Shown here: positions 9,972 to 23,572 of the stretch, in pieces
Layout: each line of letters opens with the position of its first letter
Position numbering within the stretch: position 1 is the first letter of the stretch
From: Flavobacteriales bacterium
Lineage (GTDB): Bacteria > Bacteroidota > Bacteroidia > Flavobacteriales_F > PHOS-HE28
Length of the DNA stretch: 64,000 nucleotides
Reading direction: 5' to 3'
Assembly: GCA_016702645.1 (NCBI GenBank)
Contig: JADJDP010000014.1
Location: 1-64,000 of the forward strand
Program-made: the position numbers and the translations under genes
The notes under the pieces: model-generated
The model's input: only the letters and a program-made list of their open reading frames with translations
Databases searched by the model: none
What the model was told of the DNA's origin: nothing

Positions 9972-12257
9972 ATGCAGCGCCTCTTCATTGCCCTTGCCCT
10001 TGTCCTTACCGGCGTGGGCGCACAAGGCCAGAGCGTGGGCTTGGTGCTCAGCGGGGGCGGTGCCACGGGCATGGCGCACATCGGGGTGATGCAAGCGCTC
10101 GAGGAGAACGGCATCCCCATCGATTGCATCGCTGGCAGCAGCATGGGGGCGCTCATCGGTGCCCTGTACGCTTCGGGATGGTCGCCGTGGGAGATCGATT
10201 CGCTCTTCCGCACGGAACTGTTCCGCACCATGGCAGAGGGCGGTATCGAACCCAAGTACAACTACTACTTCAAGCAGGACCACCCGGACGCCTCTCTCAT
10301 CAGTCTGCGCTTCGATCTGGACACCATCCTGCAGTATTCCCTGCCGACCAATTTGCGCAGTCCGGTGCTCCTCGACTACGAACAGATGCTTGGTTTCGGC
10401 CCGGCTTCCGCAGCGTCGGGCTACAACATGGACAGCCTCTTCGTGCCCTTTCGGTGCGTGGCCAGCGACCTCACCGCTCAGAAGTCCGCGGTCTTCCGAA
10501 CAGGCGACCTGGCCCAGGCCGTGCGCGCCAGCATGAGCTATCCGTTCTACTTCAAACCCATCCGCGTGGATGGCCACTTGATGATGGACGGCGGGCTCTA
10601 CAACAACTTCCCCAGCGACGTCATGTACGAGGATTTCTTCCCGGACGTGATCGTGGGCAGCAACGTGAGCGGCAATTCACCACCACCGAACGAGGATGAT
10701 CTGCTGAGCCAGCTCCGCGCCATGATGCAGGAACCCACCACCTTCAGCGTGATCTGCGAGAACGGTGTGATCATCGAGCCACGCACGAATGTATCGCTCT
10801 TTGACTTCAGCGATCCCGGGCGCGCGATAGAAGACGGCTATCGCACCGCTATGGCGCGCATGCCCGAACTCCTGGCACAGGTGCAAGAGCGTGTGCCGCG
10901 CCCCGTGGTCGATCAGCGCCGCCGCGCCTTCCGTGCCAAGTTCCCGCCCATCACCTTCGGTAGCGTCACCGTGGAAGGCTTGCGACGCTCCGCTACGCGG
11001 TACGTGGAGCGCACGATCGAGCAAGCCGGCATACCGCTCACCCCCGAGCACCTCAAGAGCACCTACTTCCGGCTCTTCGCGGACCACAACATCGCGCACC
11101 TGTACCCAAGTGCCAGCTACCGGCCGGAGCGCCGTGATTATCACCTGAACCTGATGGTGAAGACGGAGAAGGATCTGGAGGTGCGCTTCGGTGGCATGTT
11201 CTCATCGCGGCCCATCAATACCGGCATGGCCGCGTTGCGTTACAAGCTCTTCGGGATCGCATCCGCGCATCTGGAAGCCCTCACCTACTTCGGCAAGTTC
11301 TACACCGCCGGGCAGGTGAAGATCCGTGCCGACCTGAGCACGCGGGCGCCGATCTACCTGGAACCCGTGTTCGGCATCCATCGCTGGGACCATTTCAGTG
11401 GCTTCAGCAGTTTCTTCGATGAAGTGAAGCCCGGGTTCGTGGTGATGCGCGAAACATGGGGCGGCCTGAACGCTGGCATGGGCATGGGCAACAAGGGCCT
11501 CCTCCGCTTCGATGCCAAGGTGGCCGAGACCAAGGACAGCTACTACCAGACCGATGACTTCACCGGACTGGATACGAGCGATGTCACCTACTTCCGCCAG
11601 ATCACCAGGGGCCTCTTGCTGGTTCGCAACTCGCTCAACCGCAAGCAGCACCCCAACGCCGGTGAAGCGTTGAGCGTGAGCCTACGGGTGGTGGGTGGTG
11701 ATGAAAAGACCGTTCCGGGCTCCACGCAAACAGGGATCGAAGGCCCCTACTACAAAGAGCCTCATGAGTGGTTCGAGGCCAGGGTGAAACTGGACCAGTA
11801 TGTGCTGCCGCGTGGCATTTTCAAGTTCGGTGTGCTGGCAGAAGGGGTGTACAGCACCATGCCCATGTTCCAGAACTACACGGCGAGCATCATTCGCTCG
11901 CCGGCCTTCCAGCCCACGCCGGAGAGCCGCACCTACTTCATGGAACAGTTCCGCGCACCGAAATACCTGGCCGGTGGCCTGCGCACGATCATCGCCGTGG
12001 CGCGCAACAAGTTCGACCTGCGCCTGGAAGCCTACGTCTTTCAACCCTACGAGCCCATTGTGCGCGGCGAAGGCAATAGCGGCACAACGGCACCGGCCTT
12101 CACGGAGCGCTACTACATCGGCTCCGGTTCGCTCATCTACCAAAGCCCCATCGGACCGGTTTGGTTCAATATGAGCTACTTCGATCAGGAACCCGAACCA
12201 TGGGCGTGGAGCCTCAACTTCGGCTACATCCTCTTCAACCAGAAGGCTCAGGAATGA
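9972..12257 (+). CDS. Patatin-like phospholipase fused to a POTRA/outer-membrane beta-barrel domain
   Basis: The 761-residue product starts with a signal peptide (residues 1-19, ending GAQG). The patatin domain follows at about 20-310: the oxyanion loop GGGATG (28-33), nucleophile Ser57 in GSSMG, and catalytic Asp206 in MMDGG. A POTRA-like stretch (about 325-400, FGSVTVEGL) and a long beta-rich C-terminus ending in aromatic NFGYILFNQKAQE suggest a BamA/TamA-type barrel. This is the type Vd-like architecture also seen in PlpD and FplA relatives, so the lipase domain would be in the periplasm or translocated to the cell surface. The substrate is probably phospholipid. ATG 9972 is chosen because it begins the signal peptide. 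The stop overlaps the next start by 4 bases. Confidence 0.88.
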   Translation: MQRLFIALALVLTGVGAQGQSVGLVLSGGGATGMAHIGVMQALEENGIPIDCIAGSSMGALIGALYASGWSPWEIDSLFRTELFRTMAEGGIEPKYNYYFKQDHPDASLISLRFDLDTILQYSLPTNLRSPVLLDYEQMLGFGPASAASGYNMDSLFVPFRCVASDLTAQKSAVFRTGDLAQAVRASMSYPFYFKPIRVDGHLMMDGGLYNNFPSDVMYEDFFPDVIVGSNVSGNSPPPNEDDLLSQLRAMMQEPTTFSVICENGVIIEPRTNVSLFDFSDPGRAIEDGYRTAMARMPELLAQVQERVPRPVVDQRRRAFRAKFPPITFGSVTVEGLRRSATRYVERTIEQAGIPLTPEHLKSTYFRLFADHNIAHLYPSASYRPERRDYHLNLMVKTEKDLEVRFGGMFSSRPINTGMAALRYKLFGIASAHLEALTYFGKFYTAGQVKIRADLSTRAPIYLEPVFGIHRWDHFSGFSSFFDEVKPGFVVMRETWGGLNAGMGMGNKGLLRFDAKVAETKDSYYQTDDFTGLDTSDVTYFRQITRGLLLVRNSLNRKQHPNAGEALSVSLRVVGGDEKTVPGSTQTGIEGPYYKEPHEWFEARVKLDQYVLPRGIFKFGVLAEGVYSTMPMFQNYTASIIRSPAFQPTPESRTYFMEQFRAPKYLAGGLRTIIAVARNKFDLRLEAYVFQPYEPIVRGEGNSGTTAPAFTERYYIGSGSLIYQSPIGPVWFNMSYFDQEPEPWAWSLNFGYILFNQKAQE

Positions 12258-12493
12258 TCGATCACTTGTTCCTCGATACGTACGAGTCCGTGCAAGGCGA
12301 ATACGAGAAACTGCCTTGGGGAAACCGCGTGGATGAAACGCTCTGGGAAACGGTGGACGGCCTGTTGCTGGACCTCCACTTGATCAAGCACGGCTATGCC
12401 AGCGATGGCTACGAGAAGCACATCGAGAAGAGGCTGAAGGAAGTGTGCAAGGATGAGAGCGTGGTGGAACGGGTGAGGGCGATGCGGTTGTGA
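12254..12493 (+). CDS. Small conserved-looking hypothetical protein
   Basis: This 79-residue reading frame starts at ATG 12254, overlapping the TGA of the patatin gene as ATGA, which suggests translational coupling. It is acidic to neutral and predicted helical (MIDHLFLDTYESVQGEY at the start, charged YEKHIEKRLKEVCK near the end), with no membrane segment or signal peptide. I recognise no family. Its position suggests co-expression with the outer-membrane patatin. Two terminator hairpins follow directly. Confidence 0.65.
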   Translation: MIDHLFLDTYESVQGEYEKLPWGNRVDETLWETVDGLLLDLHLIKHGYASDGYEKHIEKRLKEVCKDESVVERVRAMRL

Positions 12494-12521
12494 AGAACAA
12501 CGAGCCCAGACCCTGAAACAA

Positions 12522-12541
12522 CCCCGGATGCAACTCCGGGG
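12522..12541. terminator. GC-rich hairpin, first of a tandem pair
   Basis: A 7-bp stem (ccccgga 12522-12528 with tccgggg 12535-12541) and a 6-base loop lie 29 bases after the small hypothetical gene. There is no T run, so it may serve as an mRNA end-stabiliser ahead of the stronger hairpin that follows. Confidence 0.5.
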
Positions 12542-12565
12542 CAGGGTGACTACCGCAAACGAGAA

Positions 12566-12593
12566 CGCCACCTTTTTAGGTGGCGCTCTTTTC
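12566..12593. terminator. Bidirectional intrinsic terminator
   Basis: A 7-bp stem (cgccacc 12566-12572 with ggtggcg 12579-12585) with a ttttta loop is followed by ctctttt. It separates the plus-strand patatin unit from the end of the minus-strand DUF3467/rpoC unit. Confidence 0.75.
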
Positions 12594-12606
12594 AACTAGA
12601 GTTGTG

Positions 12607-12927
12607 CTACGCTTGCGCCGCCGGCCCCCCGAAGTTCATCGGGATCTCGGGCATTTCCGTTTCGCGGATGGAACCGTGGACCTGCTCGAACTTGGTGATG
12701 TTGTCGGCCAATGCGCGCATGAGGCGCTTGGCATGTTGCGGCGTGAGGAGGATGCGTGAGCGCACCTTCGCCTTGGGTACGCCGGGCATCACGCGCACGA
12801 AGTCCAGTACGAACTCCGAGTTGCTGTGGGTGATGATGGCGAGGTTGCTATAAATGCCATCGGCCACTTCCTCGCTGATCTCGATGTTCAGCTGGTTGGG
12901 GCGGGCTTGGTCCTTGGGGTCTGCCAT
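12607..12927 (-). CDS. DUF3467 domain-containing protein
   Basis: The 106-residue protein matches DUF3467: QLNIEISEEVADGIYSNLA, then HSNSEFVLDFVRVMPGVPKA and the charged LLTPQHAKRLMRAL. This small cytoplasmic family is found in many Bacteroidota directly downstream of rpoC, as here, and its function is not established. A hairpin at 12960-12986 lies between rpoC and this gene, so it may be expressed by read-through from the rpoBC operon or at a reduced level. Confidence 0.85.
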   Translation of the reverse strand: MADPKDQARPNQLNIEISEEVADGIYSNLAIITHSNSEFVLDFVRVMPGVPKAKVRSRILLTPQHAKRLMRALADNITKFEQVHGSIRETEMPEIPMNFGGPAAQA

Positions 12928-12959
12928 GGTTGTTCGTTGTTGGATCGGGCGGAAGCAAT

Positions 12960-12986
12960 AGCGGCCCCGATGGGATCGGGGCCGCT
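12960..12986 (-). terminator. Hairpin between rpoC and the DUF3467 gene
   Basis: A perfect 12-bp stem (agcggccccgat 12960-12971 with its inverse 12975-12986) has a 3-base loop, in the short spacer after the rpoC stop. On the minus strand it is followed by attgcttcc, a weak T run. It is probably a partial terminator or processing site. Confidence 0.6.
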
Positions 12987-13013
12987 CTGCTGTTCGTTAC
13001 CGATCGTGATTGA

Positions 13014-17309
<4,296 letters not shown>

Positions 17310-17359
17310 GTTCTCGCGTTGCTTGCTTCCGTTCGACGTTCAGTTGCTCACCGAGTGGA

Positions 17360-20300
17360 TCACTCGAGGGAAACGTTCAGGGCCAGACCACGCAATTCGT
17401 GGAGCAGCACGTTGAACGATTCGGGGATGCCCGGCTGTGGCATGGGTTCCCCTTTCACGATGGCCTCGTACGCCTTTGCACGGCCCTGCACATCATCGCT
17501 CTTCACGGTGAGGATCTCCTGCAGGATGTTGGCGGCACCGAAGGCCTCCAACGCCCACACTTCCATTTCACCGAAGCGCTGACCGCCGAACTGCGCCTTA
17601 CCACCCAACGGCTGCTGGGTAATGAGGCTGTATGGCCCGATGGAGCGTGCGTGCATCTTGTCATCGACCATGTGTGCGAGCTTGATCATGTAGATCACGC
17701 CCACGGTGGCCGGTTGATCGAACGGAACACCCGTACCGCCATCGGTGAGATAGGTCTTGCCGTTGCGCGGGATACCAGCCTCGTCCGTCTCGGCATTGAT
17801 CTGGTCCCTGGTGGCACCATCGAAGATCGGCGTTGCGTACTTGCGGCCCAGTTTCATGCCGGCCCAGCCCAGAACGGTCTCGTAGATCTGGCCCAGGTTC
17901 ATCCGGCTCGGTACGCCCAGCGGGTTCAGCACGATGTCCACCGGAGTGCCATCGTCCATGTACGGCATGTCGGCATCGCGTACGATCTTGGCGACGATAC
18001 CCTTGTTACCGTGGCGGCCGGCCATCTTGTCGCCCACGGTGAGCTTGCGCTTCGCGGCCACATAGACCTTGGCCAGTTTCACGATACCAGCGGGTAGTTC
18101 ATCGCCGATGCTCACCTGGAATTTCTTCCGCTTGTATGCACCGCTGATGTCACTGTAGCGGATGTTGTAGTTGTGGATGAGCTGGCGCACCAGTTCGTTC
18201 ACCTTCTTCTCAGCGGTCCAATCGGTGGGGTCCACGGTGATGAAGTCGATGGCCTGGAGCACTTTGGGGCTGAACTTGGTGCCCTTCTTGACCTGCTCTT
18301 CCTTGTACTTGTTGAAGACACCGTTGGAGGACTGGCCGCCAACGAGGGTCATGAGCTTCTCGACCAGTTCGTTCTTCAAAGTGCCCAGTTCCTTGTCCTG
18401 GTCCTTGTCGATCTGTTCGAGCACACCCTTCTCGTTGCCTTTGCTCTTCTTGTCCTTCACGGCACGGCTGAAGAGCTTCTTGTCGATGACCACACCCTTG
18501 GTGCTGGGCGGAGCCTTCATCGAAGCGTCCTTCACATCGCCGGCCTTGTCGCCGAAGATGGCACGGAGGAGTTTCTCCTCGGGCGAAGGATCGGTCTCTC
18601 CCTTCGGTGTGATCTTACCGATGAGGATGTCGCCCTCCTTGATCTCCGCACCGATGCGGATCAAGCCGTTCTCGTCGAGGTCCTTGGTCGCTTCTTCCGA
18701 AACGTTCGGGATGTCGCTCGTGAGTTCTTCGAGGCCGCGCTTGGTATCGCGCACCTCCATGATGTACTCATCGATGTGGATGGAGGTGAAGATGTCCTCG
18801 CGAGGCGACGCGCTCGCTGATCACGATGGCATCCTCGAAGTTGTAGCCCTTCCAAGGCATGAAGGCCACTTGGAGATTGCGGCCGATGGCGAGTTCGCCA
18901 TCCTGGGTACCGTAACCTTCGCACAGTGTATGACCCTTGGTCACCTTGTCTCCCCGGCGCACGGTCGGGCGCAGGTTCATGCAGGTGCTCTGGTTGGTCT
19001 TCAGGAACTTGGTGAGCTTGTATTCCTTCTCATCGCCCTCGAAGCTCACGATGCGCTCATCCTCGCTACGCTTGTAGTCGATGATGATGCGATCGCTGTC
19101 AACGTACTTCACCACGCCTTCTCCTTCGGCCACCAGCAGCACACGGCTGTCGCGGGCAACAAGTTCTTCCAGGCCGGTGCCCACGATGGGGGCTTCGGGC
19201 CGCAGAAGCGGCACGGCCTGACGCATCATGTTCGAGCCCATCAGCGCACGGTTGGCGTCGTTGTGCTCCAGGAAGGGGATCAACGAAGCCGCGATCGAAG
19301 CGATCTGGTTCGGTGCCACGTCCATCAAGTGCAGCTCCTTCGGCTCCACCACCGGGAAGTCGCCCATCAAACGTGCTTTCACACGCGTGGTGGTGAACTC
19401 GCCCTTGTCGTTGATGATGGCGTTCGCCTGTGCGATCATGAGGTTGTCCTCCTCCTCGGCGCTCAGGTAGGTCACGTCGCCCTTCATGTCCACCTTGCCT
19501 TCCTTCACGGAGCGGTAAGGGGTTTCGATGAAGCCCAGCGTGTTGATCTTGCTGTACACACAAAGCGAGCTGATCAGACCGATGTTCGGTCCTTCAGGTG
19601 TTTCGATGGTGCACAGACGACCGTAGTGCGTGTAGTGAACGTCGCGTACCTCGAAACCAGCGCGCTCACGGCTCAGACCACCGGGTCCAAGCGCCGACAT
19701 GCGGCGCTTGTGGGTTATTTCGCTGAGGGGGTTGGTTTGGTCCATGAACTGGCTCAACTGGTTCGTTCCGAAGAACGAGTTGATCACCGAGCTCAGGGTC
19801 TTTGCATTGATCAGGTCGGTAGGCGTGAACACCTCGTTGTCGCGAACGTTCATACGCTCGCGGATGGTGCGGGCCATACGGGCCAGGCCCACGCCGAACT
19901 GGGCGTGCAACTGCTCGCCCACGGTACGCACACGACGGTTGCTCAAGTGATCGATGTCATCGACATCGGCCTTGGAGTTCACCAGTTCGATCAGGTACTT
20001 GATGATGAAGATGATGTCCTCCTTGGTGAGCACACGCACGCTGAGCTCGCTTTGCAGGCCCAGCTTCTTGTTGATGCGGTAGCGACCCACTTCGCCGAGG
20101 TCATAACGCTGCTCGCTGAAGAACAGCTTGTCGATGACACCACGAGCCGTTTCCAGATCGGGTGGTTCTGCGTTCCGCAACTGGCGGTAGATCACCTCCA
20201 CGGCCTCCTTCTCGGAGTTGGAGGTGTCCTTCTGGAGCGTGTTGTAGATGAGCGCGTAGTCGGCGGCGTTGATGCCTGCCTTGTGCAGGATGATCGTCTT

Positions 20301-21179
20301 CGCACCGCTGTCCACGATCTGATCGACGTGCTGCTCCTCGATCACGGTCTCGCGGTCGATGAGCACTTCGTTCCGCTCGATGCTCACCACCTCGCCGGTG
20401 TCCTCGTCCACGAAATCCTCCACCCAGCTCTTCAGCACACGGGCGGCGAGCTTGCGACCCACGGCCTCCTTCATGTTGGCCTTGGTCACCTTCACCTCGT
20501 CGGCCAAGCCGAAGATCTCGAGGATCTGCTTGTCGCTCTCGAAACCGATGGCACGCAGCAGCGTGGTCACCGGCAGCTTCTTCTTACGATCGATGTACGC
20601 GTACATGACCCCGTTGATGTCCGTGGCGAACTCGATCCACGAACCCTTGAACGGAATGACACGGGCGCTATAAAGTTTGGTGCCGTTGGCGTGGCGGCTC
20701 TGGCCGAAGAACACGCCCGGGCTGCGGTGCAATTGGGACACGACCACGCGCTCGGCACCGTTCACGACGAACGAGCCCTTGGGGGTCATGTAGGGGATCT
20801 GTCCCAGGTAAACGTCCTGCACGATGGTCTCGAAGTCCTCGTGCTCGGGATCGGTGCAGTACAACTTCAACTTCGCCTTCAGCGGAACGCTGTAGGTGAG
20901 GCCCCGCTCAATGCACTCATCGATGCTGTAGCGGGGCGGATCGATGAAATAATCCAGGAACTCCAGGACGAACTGGTTGCGGGTGTCCGTGATGGGGAAG
21001 TTCTCACTGAACACCTTGAAGAGCCCTTCGCTGTTGCGCTCCTCGGGGAGCGTGTCGATCTGGAAGAACTCTTCGAAGCTCTTGAGTTGGATATCGAGGA
21101 AATCAGGGTAGTCGGTGCCGATCTTACTGGAACCGAAATCGATACGCTTGCTTTTCTTGGTGGTCTTCGCCTGGGCCAT
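17360..21179 (-). CDS. rpoB: DNA-directed RNA polymerase subunit beta (one-base insertion)
   Basis: From ATG 21179 (MAQAKTTKKSKRIDFG) to 17360 the locus encodes a complete Bacteroidota-type RpoB, including the rifampicin-pocket region (FFGTNQLSQFMDQTNPL, KRRMSALGPGGL) and the C-terminal LGGKAQFGGQRFGEMEVWALEAFG. The locus is 3820 bases, one more than a multiple of 3. The reading leaves frame at about 18803: on the coding strand the segment reads SERVA, then a single extra T precedes CGC GAG GAC (RED). Removing it gives a continuous 1272-residue protein. Because rpoB is essential and otherwise perfect, this is almost certainly a sequence error. The start is chosen by alignment to the family; the frame remains open upstream to about 21278 without similarity. 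Confidence 0.96.
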
Positions 21180-21292
21180 GGGTGCGGGTCGGGAGATGGA
21201 AGACGTGAGGGACGTGTGATCCGATCTTGTCAGGTCACCGGCTGCGTTGGATCGCTTCGCAGTGGTGTTGCGGCACATGGTGCCGTATAAAA

Positions 21293-21311
21293 GCCGCGAT
21301 CACAGCGCGGC
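21293..21311 (-). terminator. Terminator-like hairpin B in the rplL-rpoB spacer
   Basis: On the minus strand GCCGCG and CGCGGC pair around a 7-base loop and are followed by TTTTATAC (complement of 21285-21292). This is the form of an intrinsic terminator or attenuator that would lower rpoB expression relative to the ribosomal protein genes. Confidence 0.6.
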
Positions 21312-21312
21312 C

Positions 21313-21338
21313 GGGAAGGCCCCGTTGGGGGCCTTCCC
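21313..21338 (-). terminator. Strong hairpin A in the rplL-rpoB spacer
   Basis: An 11-bp perfect stem (21313-21323 with 21328-21338) with a 4-base loop lies directly upstream of hairpin B in the direction of transcription. Flanking atcacagc and gctgtgat arms could extend it and would compete with hairpin B, so the two may be alternative structures. Confidence 0.6.
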
Positions 21339-21369
21339 GTGCTGCTGTGATGCAAGCGCGATGAGGATC

Positions 21370-21747
21370 CTACTTGACCTCAACTTCGGCTCCGGCTTCC
21401 GTCAGTTGCTGCTTCAGGCTCTCTGCGTCCTCTTTGGACACGCCTTCCTTCACAGCCTTCGGAGCACCGTCAACGAGGTCCTTCGCCTCCTTCAGTCCGA
21501 GACCGGTGAGCTCCTTCACGAGCTTCACCACGGCCAGCTTGTTCTGGCCACCGTGCTTCAGGATAACGTCGAAGCTGGTTTGTGCAGCGGCGGCATCACC
21601 ACCGGCGGCAGCGCCACCAGCAGCAACGGCCACAGCAGCTGCTGCCGGCTCGATCTTGTATTCGTCTTTCAAGTATTTGGCGAGTTCGCTCACCTCTTTC
21701 ACGGTGAGGCTCACGAGCTGGTCGCCTAGGGATTTGATGTCTGCCAT
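21370..21747 (-). CDS. rplL: 50S ribosomal protein L7/L12
   Basis: The 125-residue protein has the usual L7/L12 layout: a helical N-terminal dimerisation domain (LVSLTVKEVSELAKYLKDEY), an Ala/Gly-rich hinge (about residues 36-56), and a globular C-terminal domain (NKLAVVKLVKELTGLGLKEA, ending AGAEVEVK). Multiple copies bind L10 to form the ribosome stalk that recruits translation factors. It follows rplJ by 65 bases and precedes the hairpin-bearing rpoB leader. Confidence 0.98.
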   Translation of the reverse strand: MADIKSLGDQLVSLTVKEVSELAKYLKDEYKIEPAAAAVAVAAGGAAAGGDAAAAQTSFDVILKHGGQNKLAVVKLVKELTGLGLKEAKDLVDGAPKAVKEGVSKEDAESLKQQLTEAGAEVEVK

Positions 21748-21812
21748 CTTACGGGGTTGTTACAAATTGGGAATTGGGAAGCGGACTGTGCGTAACGCGT
21801 TTGGTCTTGTTA

Positions 21813-22346
21813 TCAGGCTTGGGCACGCTCTTCGAGCGTCTTGAGCAGGCCGGCGATCTTCTGGCCACCGCTGCCTTGCAAGCCACCGATCACGTTCTTG
21901 ATCGGGCTTTGCAGCAGGGCGATGATATCGCCGATGAGTTCTTCCTTGCCTTTCAGGTTGGCGAGGACGGCCACTTGGTCATCACCGATGAACACGGCCT
22001 CATCGATCCATGCGCTCTTCAAGGCGGGCTTGGTGCCCTTCTTGCGGAAATCCTGGATCATCTTGGCCGGGGCGTTCCCCTTCTCTGCCATCATGATCGC
22101 GGTCTGTCCGGTGAGCGTGGGGAACAAGGCACTGTAGTCCTTGTCCTCGATGCGCTCCATCGCCTTGCGCAGCAGCGTGTTCTTCACCACGCGCATGCGG
22201 ATGCCGCTGGTGTTGCAAGCACGGCGCAGGTTGCTCGTGGCCTCGGCGTCCATTGAACTGGCGTCGGCCAGGTACAATACGTTGGTGCCTTTGATATCGC
22301 CGATCAACTCAGCGATCATCTCGTCCTTTTGTGTGCGGGTTGCCAT
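21813..22346 (-). CDS. rplJ: 50S ribosomal protein L10
   Basis: The 177-residue protein is full length. It starts MATRTQKDEMIAELIGDI, contains the rRNA-binding segment RVVKNTLLRKAM, and ends in the helical tail (KIAGLLKTLEERAQA) that anchors L7/L12 dimers. It lies in the order rplK-rplA-rplJ-rplL. In enterobacteria L10 represses its own operon; whether that holds here cannot be judged from the 15-base rplA-rplJ spacer. Confidence 0.97.
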   Translation of the reverse strand: MATRTQKDEMIAELIGDIKGTNVLYLADASSMDAEATSNLRRACNTSGIRMRVVKNTLLRKAMERIEDKDYSALFPTLTGQTAIMMAEKGNAPAKMIQDFRKKGTKPALKSAWIDEAVFIGDDQVAVLANLKGKEELIGDIIALLQSPIKNVIGGLQGSGGQKIAGLLKTLEERAQA

Positions 22347-22361
22347 GATCTCAGGTGTTTA

Positions 22362-23060
22362 TCAAGCCACTTGAACGGTGCGGGTATCCACCTTCACGCC
22401 GGGGCTCATGGTGCTGCTAACGGTGATGCTCTTGATGTAGGCTCCCTTGGCGGTGCTGGGTTTCAGCTTCACCAGGGTCTGCAGAAGTTCGTGGGCGTTC
22501 TCGCTCAACTTCGCTGCATCGAAGCTGGCCTTGCCGATCACCGCGTGGATGATACCGGCCTTGTCCACCTTGAAGTCGATCTTACCGGCCTTCACCTCGT
22601 TCACGGCCTTTGCCACGTCCATGGTAACGGTACCGGTCTTGGGGTTGGGCATGAGGCCACGGGGACCGAGCACACGGCCCAGCGCACCCACCTTGGCCAT
22701 CACGGCAGGTGTGCAGATGATGACATCCACACTGGTCCAGCCACCCTTGATCTTCTCGATGTATTCGTCCAAGCCGGCCATGTCCGCACCGGCTGCCAAC
22801 GCCTCCTCGCACTTGGCGGGGTCGGCCAGTACCAGTACGCTCACCGTACGGCCCGTGCCGTGCGGCAGACTGACCGTGCCACGCACCATTTCGGTGCTCT
22901 TCTTGGGGTCCACGCCCAAACGAACGGCGATATCCACCGTAGCGTCGAACTTGGTAGTGCTCACCTGCTTCACGATCTGTGCAGCCTCATTGAGGCTGTA
23001 GATCTTCGCGGTGTCGAATTTCGACAATGCCGCCTTGCGCTTCTTGGTCTCGTTGCTCAT
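22362..23060 (-). CDS. rplA: 50S ribosomal protein L1
   Basis: The 232-residue protein has the L1 signature region (KVGALGRVLGPRGLMPNPKTG) and the C-terminal YIKSITVSSTMSPGVKVDT. L1 binds 23S rRNA at the mobile L1 stalk that moves deacylated tRNA to the exit site. It is separated from rplK by 9 bases, consistent with co-transcription. Confidence 0.97.
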   Translation of the reverse strand: MSNETKKRKAALSKFDTAKIYSLNEAAQIVKQVSTTKFDATVDIAVRLGVDPKKSTEMVRGTVSLPHGTGRTVSVLVLADPAKCEEALAAGADMAGLDEYIEKIKGGWTSVDVIICTPAVMAKVGALGRVLGPRGLMPNPKTGTVTMDVAKAVNEVKAGKIDFKVDKAGIIHAVIGKASFDAAKLSENAHELLQTLVKLKPSTAKGAYIKSITVSSTMSPGVKVDTRTVQVA

Positions 23061-23069
23061 GGCGGTGGG

Positions 23070-23507
23070 TTAGAAGGGTTTGTTGCCGGTAACGGTAACG
23101 CCCATGCTGCGAGCGGTACCCGCGACCATGCTCATGGCGCTTTCGATGGTGAAGCAGTTCAGGTCTGGCATTTTGTCCTGTGCGATGGCGCGGACCTGTT
23201 CCCAATCGATGCTGCCCACCTTCTTGGTGTGCGGCTCGCCACTACCACCCTTGATCTTGGCGGCGTCGATGATCTGCACTGCAGCTGGAGGGGTCTTGAT
23301 AACGAAGTCGAACGACTTGTCGCCGTAAACGGTGATCACCACGGGCAGCACCTTGCCGGCCTTGTCCTGCGTGCGAGCATTGAACTGCTTGCAGAACTCC
23401 ATGATGTTCACGCCTTTGGCACCGAGTGCCGGGCCGATGGGGGGCGACGGGTTGGCCGCTCCGCCCTTCACTTGCAGCTTGATGAGAGCTGCTACTTCCT
23501 TTGCCAT
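23070..23507 (-). CDS. rplK: 50S ribosomal protein L11
   Basis: The 145-residue protein shows the L11 N-terminal domain (IKLQVKGGAANPSPPIGPALG, KGVNIMEFC) and the rRNA-binding C-terminal domain (MPDLNCFTIESAMSMVAGTARSMG). It forms the GTPase-associated centre with 23S rRNA and the L10-L12 stalk. It lies 65 bases downstream of nusG. Confidence 0.98.
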   Translation of the reverse strand: MAKEVAALIKLQVKGGAANPSPPIGPALGAKGVNIMEFCKQFNARTQDKAGKVLPVVITVYGDKSFDFVIKTPPAAVQIIDAAKIKGGSGEPHTKKVGSIDWEQVRAIAQDKMPDLNCFTIESAMSMVAGTARSMGVTVTGNKPF

Positions 23508-23572
23508 TGTTCTTGGTTTGTGTCCTGTTGGCGCCTTCCTCGCGGTCGGCTCGGACTGGTTTGCTTACTGGA

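Noticed and set aside
12161..12253. Upstream extension of the small gene at 12254
   Set aside because: It lies inside the patatin barrel coding sequence; the ATGA overlap at 12254 is the better start.
18171..21290. A 1039-codon open frame on the plus strand opposite rpoB
   Set aside because: It is antisense to highly conserved rpoB and has no domain similarity.
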